From the NCBI GenBank assembly GCA_946222285.1, contig CAMIIP010000003.1, forward strand, positions 186,001 through 250,000: DNA of 64,000 nucleotides, written 5' to 3'. A program made the translations under genes and the position numbers. Below, piece after piece: positions 60,932 through 64,000 of this stretch; the stretch's first letter is position 1; the number at the start of each line of letters is the position of its first letter. The stretch is from an uncultured Rothia sp. GTDB taxonomy: Bacteria > Actinomycetota > Actinomycetes > Actinomycetales > Micrococcaceae. Under the pieces are notes generated by a model. That model saw only the letters and a list, made by a program, of their open reading frames with translations, was not told the DNA's origin and searched no databases.

Positions 60932-62152
60932 ATGAAGACTGTAACCCCTGCTCCCTCCTCAGCTCTTGGCCGAGTCCTTCTCTTTGGCTTAGTTGCCTGC
61001 ATTCTCTATGTTTTGGGTGCGGGCATCCGCGGCGATATTGGTATTTTGCTGATGCCGATAGTGGAGCAGACCGGGCTTGAATATTCGAGCGTAAGTTTCT
61101 GTATCGCGGTGATGCAGTTGGTCTTTGGCGCAGCTCAGCCCCTCTTTGGCATCATGGCTTCACGGTTTTCGAACCGTGTTGTGCTGATTCTTGGTGCGGC
61201 AGTGATGGCGTTGAGCTTGGTAGGCATCGCCTTATCCCGCGATTTTCTAGGTCTGCTCATTTCCTTGGGTTTTCTCTTTGGCATTGGGGGAGGAGCTCTT
61301 GCTTTTGGTCTTATTTTGACGTCGGCCACCTACCTCGTTGGTCAGCAGTGGTCCATGATTATTGCGGGTATGCTGAACGCTTCTGCGGGGTTGGGTGCTT
61401 TTGCTCTTTCGCCAGCCCTGCACAGTTCGGTGGAGTCCCAGGGATTGCAGCTTACTCTGTGGTGGCTCTGCATCCCGGTCTTGCTTCTGATTCCTCTAGC
61501 CGTTCTGGTGACTTCTCGTGATCCGAAGAGACAACAAGATCAGGAGCTGGCTTCCGGTGGCCATATCTTCCGGCGAGCCTTGAATAACCGCACCTATCTT
61601 TTGTTGATTGCCGGTTTTTCTACCTGTGGTTTTCATATGGTAATTATCGAGTCCCACCTCTTCTCGCAATATATAGGGTACGGAATCGATGCCGCCAAAG
61701 CCTCATGGGCTTTTGCTTTCTACGGGATTGCCACTATTTTTGGTGCCCTGCTCTCGGGCTTTTTGAGTATGAAGATGAATAAAGGTCTTCTGCTGGGCAT
61801 CTATTATTCGATTCGTGCCCTGTTGGTGGTGAGCTTTCTCTTTCTTCTACCCAAAAACTTTGAGTCTGCGCTGTTCTTCAGTATCGTTCTGGGGCTGACG
61901 GGCGATGCTACGGTTTCACCGACGGCGGGGCTGGTCAGCGCACATTTCAAGATGAGAGACGTTGCAACCCTGGTGGGGTTCCTCTTTTTCTGCCATCAGA
62001 TCGGTGCTTTTTTCAGTGCCTGGCTGGGTGGGGTGCTACTGGAAGTAACCGGCGGCTACACATCTGTTTGGATGCTTGACGTTGCGCTGTGCGTCATGGC
62101 TGCGGTGGTGAGCTTGATGATTCCAACACACAAGCTGAAGGCTTTGGAATAG
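60932..62152 (+). CDS. MFS transporter
   Basis: This 406-residue protein has twelve hydrophobic segments and the major facilitator pattern, for example SVSFCIAVMQLVFGAAQPLFGIMASRFSNRVVLILGAAVMALSL near 49-92 (with the loop 2-3 ASRFSNR region), a central loop near 195-215 (SRDPKRQQDQELASGG), and GFHMVIIESHLFSQYIGYG in the second half. The style resembles oxalate/formate- or cyanate-type antiporters. The substrate cannot be told from sequence. It is monocistronic and ends at a strong terminator. Confidence 0.85.
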   Translation: MKTVTPAPSSALGRVLLFGLVACILYVLGAGIRGDIGILLMPIVEQTGLEYSSVSFCIAVMQLVFGAAQPLFGIMASRFSNRVVLILGAAVMALSLVGIALSRDFLGLLISLGFLFGIGGGALAFGLILTSATYLVGQQWSMIIAGMLNASAGLGAFALSPALHSSVESQGLQLTLWWLCIPVLLLIPLAVLVTSRDPKRQQDQELASGGHIFRRALNNRTYLLLIAGFSTCGFHMVIIESHLFSQYIGYGIDAAKASWAFAFYGIATIFGALLSGFLSMKMNKGLLLGIYYSIRALLVVSFLFLLPKNFESALFFSIVLGLTGDATVSPTAGLVSAHFKMRDVATLVGFLFFCHQIGAFFSAWLGGVLLEVTGGYTSVWMLDVALCVMAAVVSLMIPTHKLKALE

Positions 62153-62155
62153 GCG

Positions 62156-62195
62156 AAGGGCTGGTGAAATCGGTTGATTTCACCAGCCCTTCTTT
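62156..62195. terminator. terminator between the MFS and VOC genes
   Basis: AAGGGCTGGTGAAATC pairs perfectly with GATTTCACCAGCCCTT (16 bp, 4-base loop), followed by TCTTT. It lies between convergent genes and may serve both. Confidence 0.85.
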
Positions 62196-62208
62196 GGGAT
62201 GAGAGAGC

Positions 62209-62625
62209 TTAGCCCTCTACATTGAACATCCAGGCGATACCGAACTTATCGGTGAGCGATCCGAAGGTCGCGCCCCAGGGAGCGGTGTTCAGCGGCATCA
62301 GCTTGCTGGCTCCGTCGGTCAGCTGATCGAACCAGCCGCGAACTGTCTCTAGATCGCTGTTCTGCGCGAGAAGCGCTACCTCCATGTTGGTGGTGGCGTT
62401 ATTCTCGGGCTTATAGATGGCAGCGCCGTCGGAGACCTGAAGAGTGAAATGCTCAGCTTGAAGCTCGCCGTGCATGACCAGGTGCTTGTGCTCAGGTTCG
62501 ATGGGCGCATCGAAGTTTTCAAAAGTGGAAATAACGAGTTCTCCGCCGAAAATGGACTGATAGAACTCAAGGGCTTCTCGAGCGGTGCCGTTGAGCGTGA
62601 AATAGGGGTTAAGACGCATTGACAT
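62209..62625 (-). CDS. VOC family protein (PhnB/glyoxalase-like)
   Basis: This 138-residue protein has the pattern of the PhnB-type VOC group: LNPYFTLNGTAREALEFYQSIFGGELVISTF at the start, HLVMHGELQAEHFTLQVSDG in the middle, and LMPLNTAPWGATFGSLTDKFGIAWMFN at the end. The fold is a glyoxalase-like beta barrel, often metal-binding. The reaction is unknown for this subgroup. It is monocistronic. Confidence 0.88.
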   Translation of the reverse strand: MSMRLNPYFTLNGTAREALEFYQSIFGGELVISTFENFDAPIEPEHKHLVMHGELQAEHFTLQVSDGAAIYKPENNATTNMEVALLAQNSDLETVRGWFDQLTDGASKLMPLNTAPWGATFGSLTDKFGIAWMFNVEG

Positions 62626-62813
62626 ATTAGCTCTTTCTCATAGAAGGGGGATTCGAACGCAGTTAGCGCGTTCTGCAGTAGTAGCTTACTCGCATACGGG
62701 GGCAGGCTTCTGTTTAAACTGCCAATTTTTACTGGAAACTCACGAACAGTTTTTCTGAGCTGCCTGGGCGGTTATACTTTGAGCAATCATTGCGCTGTTA
62801 GAAAGAGGTTATC

Positions 62814-63089
62814 GTGGCTAAAAATTTATTGGGCACAGGTCGGCTGGCTGGACAAAAAGCTAAAGTTTCTGGTCAGGGACCAGTAGCTAAAGTGAAAACG
62901 TTTGTAGAGGAACACCATCTACAAGAAAAAGCTATTGCTTTAGCCAAAGATCCAAAAAATCAGGAACGTTTCAAGAAGTTGATCAATGACCCGAAAATTC
63001 AGGCGCAGGCTAGAAAAATTGGTGCTATTGCGATGAGCAAACTTAGGGGTAACTCTAGCAAAACTACTTCATCTTTTAAAAAGAAATAA
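62814..63089 (+). CDS. small basic protein of unknown function
   Basis: This 91-residue protein is rich in Lys and Ala (KNLLGTGRLAGQKAKVSG, KVKTFVEEHHLQEKAIALAKDPKNQ, KLINDPKIQAQARKIGAIAMSKLRG), with predicted helices and a Ser/Lys tail ending SFKKK. There is no signal peptide or membrane segment. The GTG start follows an AAAGAGGTT ribosome site 8-10 bases upstream, so it is likely a real gene. I do not recognise the family. It stands alone, just upstream of the palindromic element at 63105-63269. Confidence 0.65.
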   Translation: MAKNLLGTGRLAGQKAKVSGQGPVAKVKTFVEEHHLQEKAIALAKDPKNQERFKKLINDPKIQAQARKIGAIAMSKLRGNSSKTTSSFKKK

Positions 63090-63104
63090 AGAAAGACCTT
63101 ATCA

Positions 63105-63269
63105 AGAGGCTTATTCACAAGGAATTTCTGACAGCCAGATACAGCGTCAGCAAGCTGGCTCTGGGTCTGGCGTAAATCGCATTAGTGAGCACCAGCGATT
63201 CATGCGAGAGGGACTGCTTGCCGAGGCTGTATCTGGTTGAAGGTATAGACGCCTTATGAATCAGCCGCT
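63105..63269. repeat. 165-bp palindromic element with 18-bp terminal inverted repeats
   Basis: The ends AGAGGCTTATTCACAAGG (63105-63122) and CCTTATGAATCAGCCGCT (63252-63269) are inverted repeats with 15 of 18 matches. Inside lies a second pair, 63135-63155 with 63216-63236, matching in 19 of 21 positions, and an inner pair AATCGC/GCGATT. The whole could fold into one long branched hairpin. It has no coding capacity. The right end overlaps the stop codon of the GH13 gene. It may be a MITE-like element, a REP-like palindrome or a structured RNA. Confidence 0.7.
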
Positions 63270-64000
63270 AGGAACCATAGATGCGGTAGACCTTGGACTC
63301 GTAGGGACGTAGCGTCTCTCCCAAATCGCCGCTGTAATTAGAGATCACCAGCTCACCCTGTCCGAGCAGCTCATAGGCGCGGGTGGTTTCGTTTTCGCTG
63401 AAATTATTAATAACCAGTAGCTTCTCCCCATTCTCACCATGACGTTCATAGGCGTAGACGACGGCGTCGTCCGGGTCCAGCGGCACAAAAGTTGCGTAGA
63501 CCATGAGGTCTTTGAGCTCGCCGCGGCGTAGCTCAATGAGTTTTTGATAGTGGTAGAAGAGGGAACCGGGGTTGGCTAGGGCTGCTTCAGCATTGATGCT
63601 CTGATAGTTAGGATTCAGCCCGATCCAGGGCTGTTCGGTGGAGAATCCCGCCTGAGGCTCTGCCGACCACTGCACAGGAGTGCGCGCGTTATCGCGGCTC
63701 TTTCGCTGAATCATAGCGAGTGCCTGCTGCGCGGTGTGGCTTTTCTGCTGATTGACCAGATTGTTGTAGAGGTTGATGGAATCGAGATCTCGGTAGTCTT
63801 CGATGGAATCAAAGACCACGTTGGTCATACCGAATTCTTCGCCCTGATAAATGTAGGGCGTTCCCTGCATAAAGTGCAGGGTGGTTGCCAGCATTTTGCC
63901 CGAAAGCTCGCGGTACTGCTCCGAATCGTTGCCAAAACGGGAAATCACGCGAGGCTGGTCATGGTTGTTCCAGTAGAGCGAGCCCCATGCCTTATCAGCC
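63268..64000 (-). CDS. GH13 alpha-glucosidase, C-terminal part (5' end outside window)
   Basis: The visible 243 residues show the end of the GH13 barrel and the C-terminal beta domain: WNNHDQPRVISRFGN (the HD catalytic-site region near the window edge), MQGTPYIYQGEEFGMTN, SRDNARTPVQWS and WIGLNPNYQSINAEAAL, typical of the oligo-1,6-glucosidase/maltase/trehalose-6-phosphate hydrolase group (GH13_31). The frame is open to the window end. The exact substrate cannot be fixed from this half. The stop codon lies in the end of the palindromic element. Confidence 0.88.
   Translation of the reverse strand, partial: ADKAWGSLYWNNHDQPRVISRFGNDSEQYRELSGKMLATTLHFMQGTPYIYQGEEFGMTNVVFDSIEDYRDLDSINLYNNLVNQQKSHTAQQALAMIQRKSRDNARTPVQWSAEPQAGFSTEQPWIGLNPNYQSINAEAALANPGSLFYHYQKLIELRRGELKDLMVYATFVPLDPDDAVVYAYERHGENGEKLLVINNFSENETTRAYELLGQGELVISNYSGDLGETLRPYESKVYRIYGS

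Noticed and set aside
62640..62710. tRNA-like piece GGGGGATTCGAACGC, as in the T-arm of a minus-strand tRNA
   Set aside because: No matching acceptor, D or anticodon stems can be built around it; it is likely chance sequence in the VOC promoter.
1..64000. CRISPR arrays, rRNA genes, complete tRNA genes, prophage or full insertion sequences
   Set aside because: No regularly spaced repeats, no rRNA-like stretches, no full tRNA cloverleaf, and no transposase, integrase or phage protein was seen on either strand.

Overview
This 64 kb window is chromosomal DNA from a moderate-G+C actinobacterium. The best fit is Micrococcaceae, most like the genus Rothia, as judged from protein character, gene order and the mycothiol gene mshA; no database search was possible. 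No rRNA, tRNA, CRISPR array, phage or intact insertion sequence was seen. Most genes are housekeeping genes in well-known actinobacterial neighbourhoods.

Layout. (a) 1-337: C-terminal end of a class A beta-lactamase. (b) 671-10291: a complete catecholate siderophore assembly cluster in two divergent arms. The minus arm carries isochorismatase, 2,3-dihydro-DHB dehydrogenase, isochorismate synthase and an Sfp-type phosphopantetheinyl transferase. The plus arm carries DHB-AMP ligase, a free-standing aryl carrier protein and a C-A-T-TE NRPS whose adenylation code reads as serine. Two DtxR/IdeR-like iron boxes sit in the shared promoter. The predicted product is an enterobactin-type (DHB-Ser) trilactone. 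(c) 10632-24847: ribosomal protein, secretion and RNA polymerase genes (rplN-rplX-rplE-rpsH-rplF-rplR-rpsE-rpmD-rplO, secY-adk, map, rlmN, infA-rpmJ-rpsM-rpsK-rpoA-rplQ, truA, rplM-rpsI). (d) 25021-30872: PPK2 polyphosphate kinase, glmM, and the mannitol genes mtlA (frameshifted) and mtlD. (e) 31023-36862: mscL, a VanY-like lipoprotein, coaA, glmS, acpS and nnrD. (f) 36865-40686: an exopolysaccharide-type sugar transferase, then mshA followed closely by a putative phosphatase. (g) 40902-45062: alr-tsaE-tsaB-rimI-tsaD (cell wall D-alanine and t6A tRNA modification). (h) 45126-49838: a YbdK-type ligase, a THUMP-like methyltransferase, and groES-groEL behind a CIRCE operator. (i) 50037-54223: two tandem membrane acyltransferase-3/SGNH genes, the second broken by a frameshift and an amber codon. 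(j) 54467-60513: guaB, a guaB paralogue, SURF1, DUF3817 and guaA. (k) 60514-64000: an intergenic block with two long hairpins, an MFS transporter, a VOC protein, a small basic unknown protein, a palindromic repeat element, and the end of a GH13 alpha-glucosidase.

How the genes work together. The siderophore genes form one iron-regulated pathway from chorismate to a released catecholate, but no MbtH-like protein, exporter or uptake gene is present, so transport must be encoded elsewhere. The alr-tsaE-tsaB-rimI-tsaD block and the guaB/guaA block are conserved translation and purine units. Items beyond routine annotation are: a family of short palindromic repeats with a shared 17-18 bp end found near gene 3' ends; twin long hairpins between guaA and the MFS gene; a phosphatase-like gene coupled to mshA that is a candidate for the unassigned dephosphorylation step of mycothiol synthesis; the stand-alone aryl carrier protein; and two loci (mtlA and the second acyltransferase) with reading-frame lesions.
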